From Nemertoderma westbladi (lineage: Eukaryota; Xenacoelomorpha; Nemertodermatida; Nemertodermatidae), in NCBI GenBank assembly GCA_032718475.1, contig JAUCBJ010000031.1, positions 1 to 27,592 on the forward strand: 27,592 bases of DNA. The letters are read 5' to 3'. Every line of letters starts with the position of its first letter. Within the stretch, counting starts at the first letter, position 1. Positions 1 through 10,252 of the stretch are shown here, piece after piece. Made by a program: the position numbers and the translations under genes. The notes beneath the pieces were generated by a model that was not told the DNA's origin, searched no databases, and saw only the letters and a list, made by a program, of their open reading frames with translations.

Positions 1-3000
1 GTTGTCCTCTGCAGTAGTACGCACTACAGAACAGGCATTGGAAGGGCTTGAGATTATCCCAAAGGCCTGGATGGTCATCCAATACTCCACCGGTTTCTGG
101 TTGAGGTCTCCTTCGGGCCACCATAGAAATCGTAGGCTATCTCGATCCCTATCCAACACTTTGACTTGCAAGAACATGCCTTCTATATCTGAGGCGAAAG
201 CAATCGAATATTGTCTCAGTCTTAAAAGAATTCCCAACAAAGATTGAAGCAAGTTGGGTCCGGGTAACAATTCAGAGTTAAGGGATTGACCCATGTAAAG
301 AGCGGAGCCATCAAACACTACTCTCACTTCGTGTGGTTTACCGGGTTTAGGAACGTAATGGTGAGTTAAATAATACGTTCTTTCAGTCACAGGTGTTTCT
401 TCCGGTACTCTCTCCGCGTATCCCTTATTGATAAATTTTTCTAGCTGTGTTTGATACATGGCTTTCGCTGAAGAATTAGCTGTAAGGCGTCGATGGAGTT
501 GCGCGATTCTTTTTTCCGCCAAAGGTCTGTTATTGATGAACTTCGGTTCTTTCTTGCGGAAAGGTAAACCGACTTCATACCTACCTTGATCTTTGAGGAA
601 ACATGTAGTTGTCTCTTGGATCTGCTTGGCCCTTTCCTCTTCCACCGACAAGGCTTTATCGTAGGAATTGGGCTCTACCGCCTCTTGCGTAAAGAATCGT
701 ACAGCATGTTCATCCCGAATCTTGGCATTATGACGCTCAATGACGTCATTTAACTCGTCGTTATAAGCTTCTCGTTCAGATGGATAGAGAAGTTGACATA
801 AGTTAACTTGATTTTGCCAAGCCTCGTTTTCCTTAAGGAGATCGATGGTATTCTCCTCATCAAAAAGCTGGTGAACATCGTCGTTATCTGAGGAGTATGG
901 AATTCCCTCAGTTGAATCGTCTCCCTCACTAGCATCATCTTCCCATTCACTCACCTTGTAGACTCTCTCTTGCGGTAGTCTTTCTCTGAGTGTTCTACGG
1001 GAAGGGCCAGTAAAGTACCAACCTACTCTAGTTCTTACCGCATAGGTCTGTAGGGGCTGCGGTTGAGCAGGCCGTTTCTCTAACGTCTCCAGCGCCTCAT
1101 GCGCGTTTTGGCCGATGAGTATTTGCACTCCAGGATAATCAGTCTGGAATCGAGGTATGTTAAGATGTTGGATGCTCTCATCCTCGTCCCAATTATAAAG
1201 GTCTGCTTGAGTAGTAGCGAAGTTCTTTATAGCCACCATTTTCACTGACCTTATGCTGTGTTCTCCTAGTTCGTCTTGTGGGGTGGACAACGCGCCTACA
1301 TAATAATCAGCTGTTATTGTAGATTTCCAAACTTGCATTATGCCAGACATGTTGAGCTTAGTTTGGAACTTGGGTTGTCCAGCAAATATATCTTCGGCTA
1401 ACTCTTTATCGATGAATGTTCCTGTGCTGCCGGAGTCCAGGAGGGCGTTCACTACATAACTCCTCTTAGGTCCGTGAACCCTTACTTGCACCACAGGAAA
1501 CTCTCGGATCCCTACATTGGAGGATGTCTCTTTCCAAGGTGGTTGTCGTTCAGAAGTAGTTAGAGTAAAGTCGTTCTCTGTATCTTTCTCATATGTTAGT
1601 GCTCGATACACTGCGGTATTTATCATGTAACAGGATTCGTTTTCGTCGGAGAACTCGTCTGTATAGAATCCTTCCATCTCAGATTGATCAGTGTCGTTCA
1701 CATCACTGAATTGGACATGTAGCTCGGAATCACTTACCTGATTCGGACTATTTCGATCGAATTCAGCGTGCAACAAGATATGATGTTTCGCACCACACTT
1801 TGCACACCTTATGTCAGAGAAACAGGTTCGCCGTTGGTGTCCTTGTCTGAGGCAATTATAACATAACCGCTTATCCCACATGACTTCGCGTCTCTCCGTT
1901 AATGATTTCTTTAGAAATTCATCACACCTATTCAAATAGTGGGTCCCGTCACACAGCGCACATTTTGGTTTGATGTTACTTACCTTATTCTGAGTCACAT
2001 TGTGTACACTTGCCTTTTCTTCGGGCTTTCTCACCTGAATTCTCTTGGGAGACGTGGGAGGAGTTTTTCTTACTTGTTCTCTCCTGTCATTTGTTCGAGA
2101 CTTGAATTTACTTACCTGATCTTTAGGCATTTTATTCACGTAATAAGATCTATCCGTGTCCTTCCCGCTATCTTCTCCTTGAGAAGTCTGGCTTTCGCCG
2201 TCATCGGTATAACATACTGGTGTTATTTTTCTCCTAGAGACGGGTTTTTCACTTACCTTGTTTTCCGGTGTTTTCTCCCTAGACAGTTTCAGGAGCTGTA
2301 ATTTCACTTCTCCATCTAGGAATGACATGAGATCAGCCATGGTAGGGTCTCGCCGTTGTTGTTCCATCATATATAACACTTTCTTATCCCAGCGTGTACC
2401 TACTCCACCTTTAGGTAAAGTAGAAGCCACTGCTCTAATAACCATAGTGTTCTGATACTCATGAGACTTACCTAGCCAGTCTAATTGTCTGCAGATCTCC
2501 TGGATCTCATCGGAAAACTCGATAATTCCGCTACTAATAAACTTTCGGGGCGCTACTAACTTGGCATACAAGTACCCAGCGATATTATTCCTATTACCAT
2601 ACCTGATGTTTAGTGTATCCCAAACTTGTCTTAATCCGTCTGGATGTCCAATAAACTTTAACGCCATTAACTTGGGAGATCCTTCCAAGCACTCGATGAG
2701 GTATCTAAGTTTTTCTCCATTAGATAGTACAGAGTTCTGTATGTTATCTTTGTAATATTCATTAAAAGGTAACCATTTCATCTCATCTCCATTGAACTTG
2801 ACGATCTCTCCAACCTTTACCGCTTGCCGGGCTTCGGTTCTAGCCATTTGACGCGTAAAACTTTCTTGGGCCATCGTGCTATTTAATATCGAGTTATCGG
2901 TATATAAATTTCTCGGATTATGATCAGTTCTATAGGGAATATCATTATCAACAGGTCTATAATTACCCTTAATAGGGTTCACTATAGGAGTTTCTACTTC

Positions 3001-5265
3001 GCTAGCAGTGTATATGCGTGTAGGCTCCACACCTTGCGCATGCAATACTTCAGACCTAACAGGTTGACACATTGTTACAGAGGGTGGTGGTATACCCTTT
3101 TGGGTATTTACTAATTTATCGCGTTCAAGCGCGATACTTTGCTGCACTTCTTGCAACTCTAGCCTACTTTCCCTTACTGTGCCCTTGAATTGCTGGACAG
3201 TCTCCTGCATCTGCCCGAGCAGGATATCCATCCCCCGCCGTCTCTCGTCCACCCATTCGACCGCCGAAGCGGGAGTCGCCAACGTTGTAGCGGGCGGACG
3301 AGGGACAACGGGCGACAAATTGTGAATATTTCGCTCGGGGTCCAGGACCTGAACTGTCTCTTGGGCAGTTCTGCGGGGCACAGGTAGCTTCGTGCTATGC
3401 AGAGGGAATTTAGAGGTAGTTTCAGGGAGCACATGTGCGTCTATCACCGAAGGGGTGATTTCAAGAACAGGCCTAATTATTTCAGGCTCATCTACTATAG
3501 TAGGGAGTCTTTCTATTTTAATTATTTGGTCTGTGGGCTCTGTACTACCTACTTTGGTGTTATTTAGTTGCCTTCTAACAGCTGGAGGCAAATCAGGCAA
3601 TTTCTGCCGGTGGAATGTTCTTTTACGTCTGCTTAGGCGAGATCGATTTCCTCCGCCTTCGGTGTCGGTGGTATCGCCTTCCTCAGATGATGTATACCCC
3701 TGTCTCTTGGGAGTAGATCGACTCATCATCTGCATATTGCTCGCTGTTAACTGTTTATTGAAGTTGTCTTGCCTCTCTTGAAGATTTTCCAACTCTAGTT
3801 GGGTTGCCTCTTCAGATGCCCTCCGTTCTGCTTCTGCCACTGCCTCTGCTGTTTTTCTTTCGGCTTCTGCCGCTGCCTCTGCTGCTGCCACTTTTCTTTC
3901 TGCTTCTGCAGCTGCCACTGCCGCTGCTACTGTCGCTTTTGCCTCTGCCGCTGCCTCTGCCGCTGCCACTTTTCTTTCTGCTTCTGCAGCTGCCACTGCT
4001 GCTGCTACTGCCGCTTTTGCCTCTGCCGCTGCCACTGCTGCCTTTCTTTCCGCTTCTGCCTCTGCCACTGCTGCTGCCACTGCCGCTGCCTTTCTATCTT
4101 CTATACGTTTTTTCTTTAATTGTTCTTCTTGGTCTCTAGCGATGCGGAGTTGTTCATCGAATTTAGCTTGGTTCGCCGCTAACCTATCCACATCAATTGC
4201 ATCCAACACACGCTGGGCTCCTTCACTATTAGGGCTAAGCCCATCTAGTCTTCTCCGCAACTCTTCATCACCTACGAAACGCTGATAGTCTGACAGATAG
4301 ATGTCAATGGCATCCCTCTTATGCGGTTTCTCTGCCGTCGCTTCACTTTCCACTTGGGAAAAAGTAGCGTCTGTTGATTCTCCATGGGTTGAGCGCTCCT
4401 CCAACTGAGCTTTCCACTGAGCTGCTCCTTGAACCTGGCGACTCACCCGTTGAAACCAAGTCTTTACGGCAACTTGCAACGACGTGTCTTGTTTTCTTTT
4501 AGAAGCCTCCTCAAAGGCGGATAAGATTAGCCTAATCCGCAGAACTCTTTCTCTAACTTGATAAAGCAGCTGTCCCTGCTCTTGAGGTCCTTGAGGTTGT
4601 TGAAAAAGTTGCTTTTCTATTCGCTCCATAGAGCTGAAGAATCCCTGTGCGTATCCGGCTGCGGACCTCTTCCACACAGCTGGATCGATGGTTTCCTTGG
4701 CTACTCCCATCCGGTGTATGTCTTCCCAGGCAGCTTCTGATAAATCAAACGGGAGTCCGGGTCCGGGGAAGTTCCATTGCGACTCGACAATAGACTTCAG
4801 TTCTTCACTAGTGTATCCCGCGTAACTATCTCTAGTTGACCGTTGACTTCTCGCCCAATCGATCTGGTGTTCTTCCACCGCGATCAATAACCCAGCGAGC
4901 ACGGCTGCAGGAAGGATGAGAAGGGGATCCGTATAAACCGCATCCGTCATCTCTGCTCCGCTCTCGGGTGTCAGCTCTACAGTATCCTCACTACTGGAGC
5001 TGCTGGGCCGCTGAGGAATAAGTTCTTGACTAACGGGTTGTTGCTGTTCCGCTGCTTCTTGGTCCCGCTTGACCTGAGCTCGAGTGCCTATGATAGACCT
5101 ACGATGTTGGACCAGCTTAGGTTCTGTTATTACTACTGGAGGGATGACCTTCCTCACAGTGGGAGGTGAACTGGATTTACGACCAGACGGTTGTACGTCT
5201 CTATCTGAGTCGCAGATAGTTACATCTAATAAACTGTCTGACAGGTTCTGCTTAGTATCAGACAT
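1..5265 (-). CDS. BEL/Pao LTR retrotransposon gag-pol polyprotein, 3' part cut by window edge
   Basis: One reading frame stays open for 1755 codons from the ATG at 5263-5265 to the left edge; a TAA lies in frame just upstream of that ATG. Domains in order: Asp/Glu/Ser-rich N-terminus; Ala/Glu/Lys/Arg coiled coil at about residues 386-490; Pro/Ser-rich linker; a DUF1759-like gag core near residue 816 (KFNGDEMKW, then NGEKLRYLIECLEG); three zinc knuckles from residue 1102 (CALCDGTHYLNRC, CYNCLRQGHQRRTC, CAKCGAKHHILLH); an aspartic protease with LLDSGSTGTF near residue 1275 (DUF1758/A17 type); and the N-terminal half of a Pao-type reverse transcriptase from about residue 1560 (FASDIEGMFLQVKV). 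The YxDD box, RNase H and integrase would lie beyond position 1. The roughly 800 residues ahead of the gag core are longer than usual for BEL gag. The intact frame suggests a young copy. Family assignment rests on these motifs and their order. Confidence 0.9.
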   Translation of the reverse strand, partial: MSDTKQNLSDSLLDVTICDSDRDVQPSGRKSSSPPTVRKVIPPVVITEPKLVQHRRSIIGTRAQVKRDQEAAEQQQPVSQELIPQRPSSSSSEDTVELTPESGAEMTDAVYTDPLLILPAAVLAGLLIAVEEHQIDWARSQRSTRDSYAGYTSEELKSIVESQWNFPGPGLPFDLSEAAWEDIHRMGVAKETIDPAVWKRSAAGYAQGFFSSMERIEKQLFQQPQGPQEQGQLLYQVRERVLRIRLILSAFEEASKRKQDTSLQVAVKTWFQRVSRQVQGAAQWKAQLEERSTHGESTDATFSQVESEATAEKPHKRDAIDIYLSDYQRFVGDEELRRRLDGLSPNSEGAQRVLDAIDVDRLAANQAKFDEQLRIARDQEEQLKKKRIEDRKAAAVAAAVAEAEAERKAAVAAAEAKAAVAAAVAAAEAERKVAAAEAAAEAKATVAAAVAAAEAERKVAAAEAAAEAERKTAEAVAEAERRASEEATQLELENLQERQDNFNKQLTASNMQMMSRSTPKRQGYTSSEEGDTTDTEGGGNRSRLSRRKRTFHRQKLPDLPPAVRRQLNNTKVGSTEPTDQIIKIERLPTIVDEPEIIRPVLEITPSVIDAHVLPETTSKFPLHSTKLPVPRRTAQETVQVLDPERNIHNLSPVVPRPPATTLATPASAVEWVDERRRGMDILLGQMQETVQQFKGTVRESRLELQEVQQSIALERDKLVNTQKGIPPPSVTMCQPVRSEVLHAQGVEPTRIYTASEVETPIVNPIKGNYRPVDNDIPYRTDHNPRNLYTDNSILNSTMAQESFTRQMARTEARQAVKVGEIVKFNGDEMKWLPFNEYYKDNIQNSVLSNGEKLRYLIECLEGSPKLMALKFIGHPDGLRQVWDTLNIRYGNRNNIAGYLYAKLVAPRKFISSGIIEFSDEIQEICRQLDWLGKSHEYQNTMVIRAVASTLPKGGVGTRWDKKVLYMMEQQRRDPTMADLMSFLDGEVKLQLLKLSREKTPENKVSEKPVSRRKITPVCYTDDGESQTSQGEDSGKDTDRSYYVNKMPKDQVSKFKSRTNDRREQVRKTPPTSPKRIQVRKPEEKASVHNVTQNKVSNIKPKCALCDGTHYLNRCDEFLKKSLTERREVMWDKRLCYNCLRQGHQRRTCFSDIRCAKCGAKHHILLHAEFDRNSPNQVSDSELHVQFSDVNDTDQSEMEGFYTDEFSDENESCYMINTAVYRALTYEKDTENDFTLTTSERQPPWKETSSNVGIREFPVVQVRVHGPKRSYVVNALLDSGSTGTFIDKELAEDIFAGQPKFQTKLNMSGIMQVWKSTITADYYVGALSTPQDELGEHSIRSVKMVAIKNFATTQADLYNWDEDESIQHLNIPRFQTDYPGVQILIGQNAHEALETLEKRPAQPQPLQTYAVRTRVGWYFTGPSRRTLRERLPQERVYKVSEWEDDASEGDDSTEGIPYSSDNDDVHQLFDEENTIDLLKENEAWQNQVNLCQLLYPSEREAYNDELNDVIERHNAKIRDEHAVRFFTQEAVEPNSYDKALSVEEERAKQIQETTTCFLKDQGRYEVGLPFRKKEPKFINNRPLAEKRIAQLHRRLTANSSAKAMYQTQLEKFINKGYAERVPEETPVTERTYYLTHHYVPKPGKPHEVRVVFDGSALYMGQSLNSELLPGPNLLQSLLGILLRLRQYSIAFASDIEGMFLQVKVLDRDRDSLRFLWWPEGDLNQKPVEYWMTIQAFGIISSPSNACSVVRTTAEDN

Positions 5266-5353
5266 GACTATGTATACCGTTGAATGTCTACTGCTGTATT
5301 ACAGTCTGAGTAAGTCTAATAACTCAGTATTAACTGCTAGCCTAGTAATTAAT

Positions 5354-5646
5354 TACCGGTACTGCTACTCAGTGTAGCGTGATATATATATAATATATTA
5401 GAATACCGGTATACTTATAGTATATATAACTATATAAGTATTACTACAGACTAGGTTTATCACAGAATACCGGTATAATTTTAGCACAAATATATATAAA
5501 TATATAATAGGCCTATCGGAATACCGGTATACAGCTTACTGTTTGTAGTATATATAATTCTAGAATAGAATTAATTACAAGTACCGGTATAATTTCAGCC
5601 TAGATTTATTGAAATAAAGATAATAGGCCTATCGTAAATACCGGTA
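5354..5646. repeat. Array of six TACCGGTA palindromes at 50-64 bp spacing
   Basis: The 8-bp palindrome TACCGGTA occurs at 5354, 5404, 5468, 5522, 5582 and 5639, giving start-to-start distances of 50, 64, 54, 60 and 57 bp. Most copies extend to ATACCGGTAT. Two of them share a longer context, TAATAGGCCTATCG just before the palindrome, about 117 bp apart. The array lies immediately upstream of the gag-pol ATG. It could be a set of transcription-factor sites, since ACCGGT is the core of CP2/Grainyhead-type sites, or a decayed tandem repeat. Confidence 0.7.
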
Positions 5647-6594
5647 TATCAATTATTTTGGAATAATTGAATTTCTGAACTTTAGGGTTACTTGGTTACT
5701 TTAACTTACTTTATTACCGTTATGTAAGCAGTAATCCAACTGATATTGAGACCTAATTGTTGTATGGCAGGCCTACTATTTATAAATCGTTTGAGTTGAT
5801 TTATAATATATATATACCCGTTTTAATGGGTTTTGTCAATGTTTGAAATAAATGTTATTATTTCTGGGGAGTAATCACTACACAAAGCGGTGCGCTTTCA
5901 GTGAAGTGTTACTTATAGACACTAAAACAAATATTACTAATTTACCTAAGTTACTTAATACTACAAATTACGTACAATTCGGGTGAGATTACAATCTCTA
6001 AATAAATGCAAAAATTTACAAAAAACACAAAATACGAATTTTTAGGGTAATTTTACAAGAAGTCTACAAACCAGCCTAACAAAGGGTTAGAAAACTGATT
6101 ATTACAGCGGACAGGGTACTACGGTATTTGAAATAATAAGTAGTAGTAAATACACTGCGTTGTCCAGATAGAAAAATACCACCGCCTGACGACCTATAGC
6201 CGTATCGCTATAGGTTCTACGTTATGTATCACGGAGTGTTCCTACCTAGAAGTTAATAGAGCTAATCGAATGTGCCTATCAACCACTTTACAACACAGAT
6301 ATAATGTCTACAATAATTACTTCGGAAAGTACTGTACACTAAACCCTAAATTAGGTACGAGTACTTGTACAACAGATAATCAGTAATTAAATATACTTGA
6401 ACAGCTAAAAGAACCACGGCATCTGCTGGAGTGACCGATGCACAAAATCACCAGTCTTTACCTACGCCGAGCAGCCCGTATAGTACCGGGGTTAATTTAA
6501 CTATAGCGGTATGTATAACAAACACAATTACTGTAGGAACAAACTTGGGGAATGAATGTTGCGAATAATCGCATAAACTCTGAATAATAAATAT

Positions 6595-7158
6595 TACGCT
6601 ACGCGTACAAACTACTCAAACAAAATGCAGACCGAACACTGACAGACTACTATCAAGCCTAAACAAACTACAGGACATGCAGACTCCGAAATGATTAGGG
6701 ATTATGCGCTCTAACCCAGTAGTGCGACTTATTCTTTAGTTGGGGGTTTACCTTACCGCGTTCGCTGCCCCTACTTCCTAACCGTACTTAATCGGACAAG
6801 TGATCTACACACGCTGCAATCCGTTCAGACCTAATAACAGCCAGACAACTATCTAGCCTACAAATTATCTAAATAAAATTATACGCTACCCGTACAGACT
6901 TACACAAACAAAGTACAGACCAAACGATGGCAGACTACTCTCAAGCCTAAATAAACTACAGGACATGCAGACTCCGAAATGATTAGGGAGTATGCGCTCT
7001 AACCCAGTAGTGCGACTTATTCTTTAGTTGGGGGTTTACCTTACCGCGTTCGCTGCCCCTACTGCCTAATCGTACTTAATCGGACAGATGATCTACACAC
7101 ACTGCAATTCGTTCGGACTTAACAGCAATCAGACAACAGCTCAGCCTACAAATTGTCT
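6595..7158. repeat. Two-copy tandem duplication, 288-bp period
   Basis: Copy 1 spans about 6595-6882 and copy 2 about 6883-7158. ACGCTAC recurs at 6596 and 6883, and CAGGACATGC at 6671 and 6959, so the period is 287-288 bp. The central 150 bp or so, from the GACATGCAG motif to the CGCTGCCCC motif, is almost identical between copies, while the flanks have diverged by scattered substitutions. It lies in the presumed leader of the BEL element, where such duplications could affect transcription or packaging; that role is inference. Confidence 0.85.
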
Positions 7159-7283
7159 GTACAATCTGATCAGGTTTACACGCCTTCTGTTCAATACTGA
7201 CCTACAAACAAACAAAAACTGACAGAAATAAGTAAGCTCCAAAAGAAACAAGGGGTGTACAGTCCCTAATCTCTTAAACAGCC

Positions 7284-7401
7284 TACCGGTATACAACAAT
7301 CAAATCGAATAATACTAGTGTACTTATACGGCAGTACCGGTTCTAGAGATTGGGCCTACTGACCTACAGGTGTACCGTTCAGGTTTACCGGTTGACCGGT
7401 A
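7284..7401. repeat. Second cluster of ACCGGT motifs
   Basis: Four ACCGGT cores lie at 7285, 7336, 7387 and 7395, within TACCGGTA, TACCGGTT, TACCGGTT and ACCGGTA contexts. The first three are spaced 51 bp apart, like the main array at 5.35-5.65 kb, which suggests the same type of repeat at both ends of the leader region. Confidence 0.5.
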
Positions 7402-7577
7402 CTTTCAACTTTATTGCTTACTGCAATAAAGAAGCTATATCCTTTAATGTTCGCGCTTTCAGACCTTTGGCAGTTTAACCCACCAAATTAAGATGTCTTC
7501 TAGATATTAAATCAGTTTTTAGTCTATGACAAGTATTTGATTCACTACACTAGTCGAAACCAATCCGTGCGCGACCA

Positions 7578-8696
7578 TTCACCCGCTGGAGATTCCCGGG
7601 AGATTGGGTTCGACGGTTTAATTTTTATTGCTATGTAAGCCTAATGTATTATTCGACTGACAGTATTATATAATCTCTGACAATATTATTTACCTTCGGG
7701 AATATTAACAGTTCCTTTAGGACGTGGCGCTTTATCTATATAAACAGAGTTATGACTTAAACTACTCACAACGATATGGCTTAATTATAATTCACATATA
7801 TGGCGCATTCTTTAGGAATTGCTTCTTTAACAGACTCACTCATACACAATGCTGCACAATACTGCACACTAATCTGCCAATCTTCACTGATTTTAGTCAC
7901 ATATAAAAGGAACACAGGCTGACTCATGTAGGGTCTATCAAATAACATTAGATTCACTTCAAACCACTTTAACATAAGTCACAATCGTTTATCTGTAACC
8001 TTCTCTCTTACCTTCGGTATATCAAGAATATTGGGTTTCGGGGTTATTTATCGTTATTCCAAATATAATAATTCATCAACCATATTATGAAGAACTGACA
8101 GTAAATAGCAGTATAAAACAACAACTGAACACTGATTGTTATGAGTTTGCAATGTTTCAGCAGTCAGCATGTATGATCAGTCAGCAGTATGCCGGTCCGC
8201 ATTGATCATCAGTCAGTTAAAGGATATATGCCCTTTATAATTAAACCTACTAGTGTAAGACTAAAAACAGTATAGCACAAAATACTTCCAAGCCGTTCTT
8301 TCTTTGGCTCAGGACTGAATGTAAACACTGCACATAGGCATTGCGTCATTTCTCGGAAATTTTCTGTACAAGGAGCCACAAAAACGCTCTAATTGGCTGA
8401 CTGAACTGAGAGACGCCGTAGAACAAAGGAAATCAACACGTATGAATGTCAGCTGTTAACCGTAGTCATAGTAACTACTGTTCAAGAGTAGCTATCACCC
8501 CTTTGCGTCACGAATTGCCATAGAATCATAAAATATGCCTTTCACAGTACACATACGGAGGAAATAGGTCTTAGATCCTCTAAAAACACCGATACAGCAA
8601 TAATACGGTCTCTTACACTTATTAAATCAACTACAGAGTATTTTAATGTAAAAGATAATAAAAATAACGGGGCAATTCAGCAAAGGCTTTTACACA
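7578..8696. other. No gene seen; AT-rich, may contain the BEL 5' LTR
   Basis: Only short chance reading frames occur here. The stretch lies between the leader of the retrotransposon and the minisatellite, which is where the 5' LTR would be expected. Without the 3' LTR, which is outside the window, no LTR pair can be aligned, so boundaries remain unknown. Confidence 0.4.
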
Positions 8697-9915
8697 CATC
8701 GTACCAACGATGATCCGACTAGTATATCATTATCCTACCATCACCACATCGTACCAACAATGATCCGACTAGTATATCATTATCCAACCAACAATGATCC
8801 GACTAGTATATCATTATCCTACCCTCACTGCATCGTACCAACGATGATCCGACTAGTATATCATTATCCTACCATCACCACATCGTACCAACGATGATCC
8901 GACTAGTATATCATTATCCTACCATCACCACATCGTACCAACAATGATCCGACTAGTATATCATTATCCAACCAACAATGATCCGACTAGTATATCGTTA
9001 TCCTACCCTCACTGCATCGTACCAACGATGATCCGACTAGTATATCATTATCCTACCATCACCACATCGTACCAACAATGATCCGACTAGTATATCATTA
9101 TCCTACCCTCACTGCATCGTACCAACGATGATCCGACTAGTATATCATTATCCTACCATCACCACATCGTACCAACAATGATCCAACTAGTATATCATTA
9201 TCCTACCCTCAACACATCGTACCAACGATGATCCAACTAGTATATCATTATCCTACCCTCACTGCATCGTACCAACGATGATCCGACTAGTATATCATTA
9301 TCCTACCATCACCACATCGTACCAACAATGATCCGACTAGTATATCATTATCCAACCAACAATGATCCGACTAGTATATCATTATCCTACCCTCACCGCA
9401 TCGTACCAACGATGATCCGACTAGTATATCATTATCCTACCATCACCACATCGTACCAACGATGATCCGACTAGTATATCATTATCCTACCATCACCACA
9501 TCGTACCAACGATGATCCGACTAGTATATCATTATCCTACCCTCACCATATCGTACCAACAATGATCCAACTAGTATATCGTTATCCTACCCTCACCACA
9601 TTGTACCAACGATGATCCAACTAGTATATCATTATCCTACCCTCACCACATTGTACCAACAATGATCCAACTAGTATATCGTTATCCTACCCTCGCCATA
9701 TCGTACCAAAGATGATCCAACCAGTATATCGTTATCCTACCATCAACACATCGCATCCGACCAGTATATCGTTATCCTACCAACAATGATCCGACTAGTA
9801 TATCGTTATCCAAACAACGATGATCCGACTAGTATATCGTTATCCAAACAACGATGAGCCGACTAGTCTAGTATATCGTTATACAGTATACCGTATATAG
9901 TATATCGTTATCCTA
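8697..9915. repeat. Minisatellite of 26 units, 50 bp with 34-bp deletion variants
   Basis: The unit start ATCCGACTAG (or close variants) recurs 26 times from 8713 to 9857. Most intervals are exactly 50 bp; intervals of 34 bp follow 8763, 8947, 9331, 9755, 9789 and 9823, and one of 40 bp follows 9715. The short units lack 16 bp between the TATCC and the CCAAC blocks, as expected from recombination between the two ACC-containing segments. Each full unit contains a small inverted repeat, CATCGT-ACCA-ACGATG, and the palindrome ACTAGT. Units become degenerate towards the right edge (AGTATATCGTTAT remnants up to about 9915). Unit variants (CATCACCAC, CCTCACTGC) alternate in blocks, which suggests higher-order duplication. 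Confidence 0.95.
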
Positions 9916-10252
9916 CCCTCATTTTGACATATTCAGTACTGGTCCATTTGTAGATATAGATCCAAAGAGTTAATGATCGGCCTACTATTAAAAAACATAA
10001 TGTAGAAACAATGTCTAGAGTAACTGGTTACTACATATCAAACTGATTAAAGATCGTCCAGTTGCATGTTTCCTACTTATAATTAAATTGTAGGCACTGG
10101 GTGGATACTGACTGCTACAGATCACGCTGTTAAAAATAGTACTCATAGACCCCTATTGAATTTACTATATATCACGGTATGTATCGTTTAAATTAGCGAA
10201 CTTCAAACCAACTTGAAAAATAATATATATTATCATAATAGATGAGAACAAC
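9916..10252. other. No gene seen; possible promoter side of the astacin gene
   Basis: This AT-rich stretch precedes the proposed signal-peptide exon. Several TATAT tracts are present but none stands out as a TATA box with an identifiable start site. Nothing else is supported. Confidence 0.3.

Larger units (their letters stand above)
5266..7577 (-). other. Presumed 5' leader of the BEL/Pao element
   Basis: This 2.3-kb stretch lies upstream of the gag-pol start and has no convincing reading frame on either strand. It holds the TACCGGTA palindrome arrays and a 288-bp tandem duplication. A weak primer-binding-site candidate sits at 7560-7577: read on the plus strand it resembles a tRNA 3' end closing in CCA, so the minus strand starts TGGTCGCGCACGG. 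The adjoining bases do not show a clean LTR end in CA, so I cannot place the LTR border, and the 5' LTR may lie within 7578-8690 or partly overlap this stretch. Confidence 0.35.

Noticed and set aside
1939-3114. Several plus-strand frames of 60-120 codons
   Set aside because: All lie antisense to the continuous gag-pol frame and show no motif of their own.
3799-4139. Long plus-strand frames rich in Cys, Leu and Pro
   Set aside because: They are the complement of the Ala/Glu coiled-coil repeat in the minus-strand gag-pol frame; their periodic composition is a consequence of that repeat.
7560-7577. Firm call of the BEL primer-binding site
   Set aside because: The plus strand looks like a tRNA 3' end, but the adjacent base pattern does not end an LTR in CA and the other LTR is outside the window, so it is kept only as a weak candidate.
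8697-9915. CRISPR-like array
   Set aside because: The units are joined head to tail with no unique spacers, variants are shared between units, and the rest of the window is eukaryotic, so this is a minisatellite.
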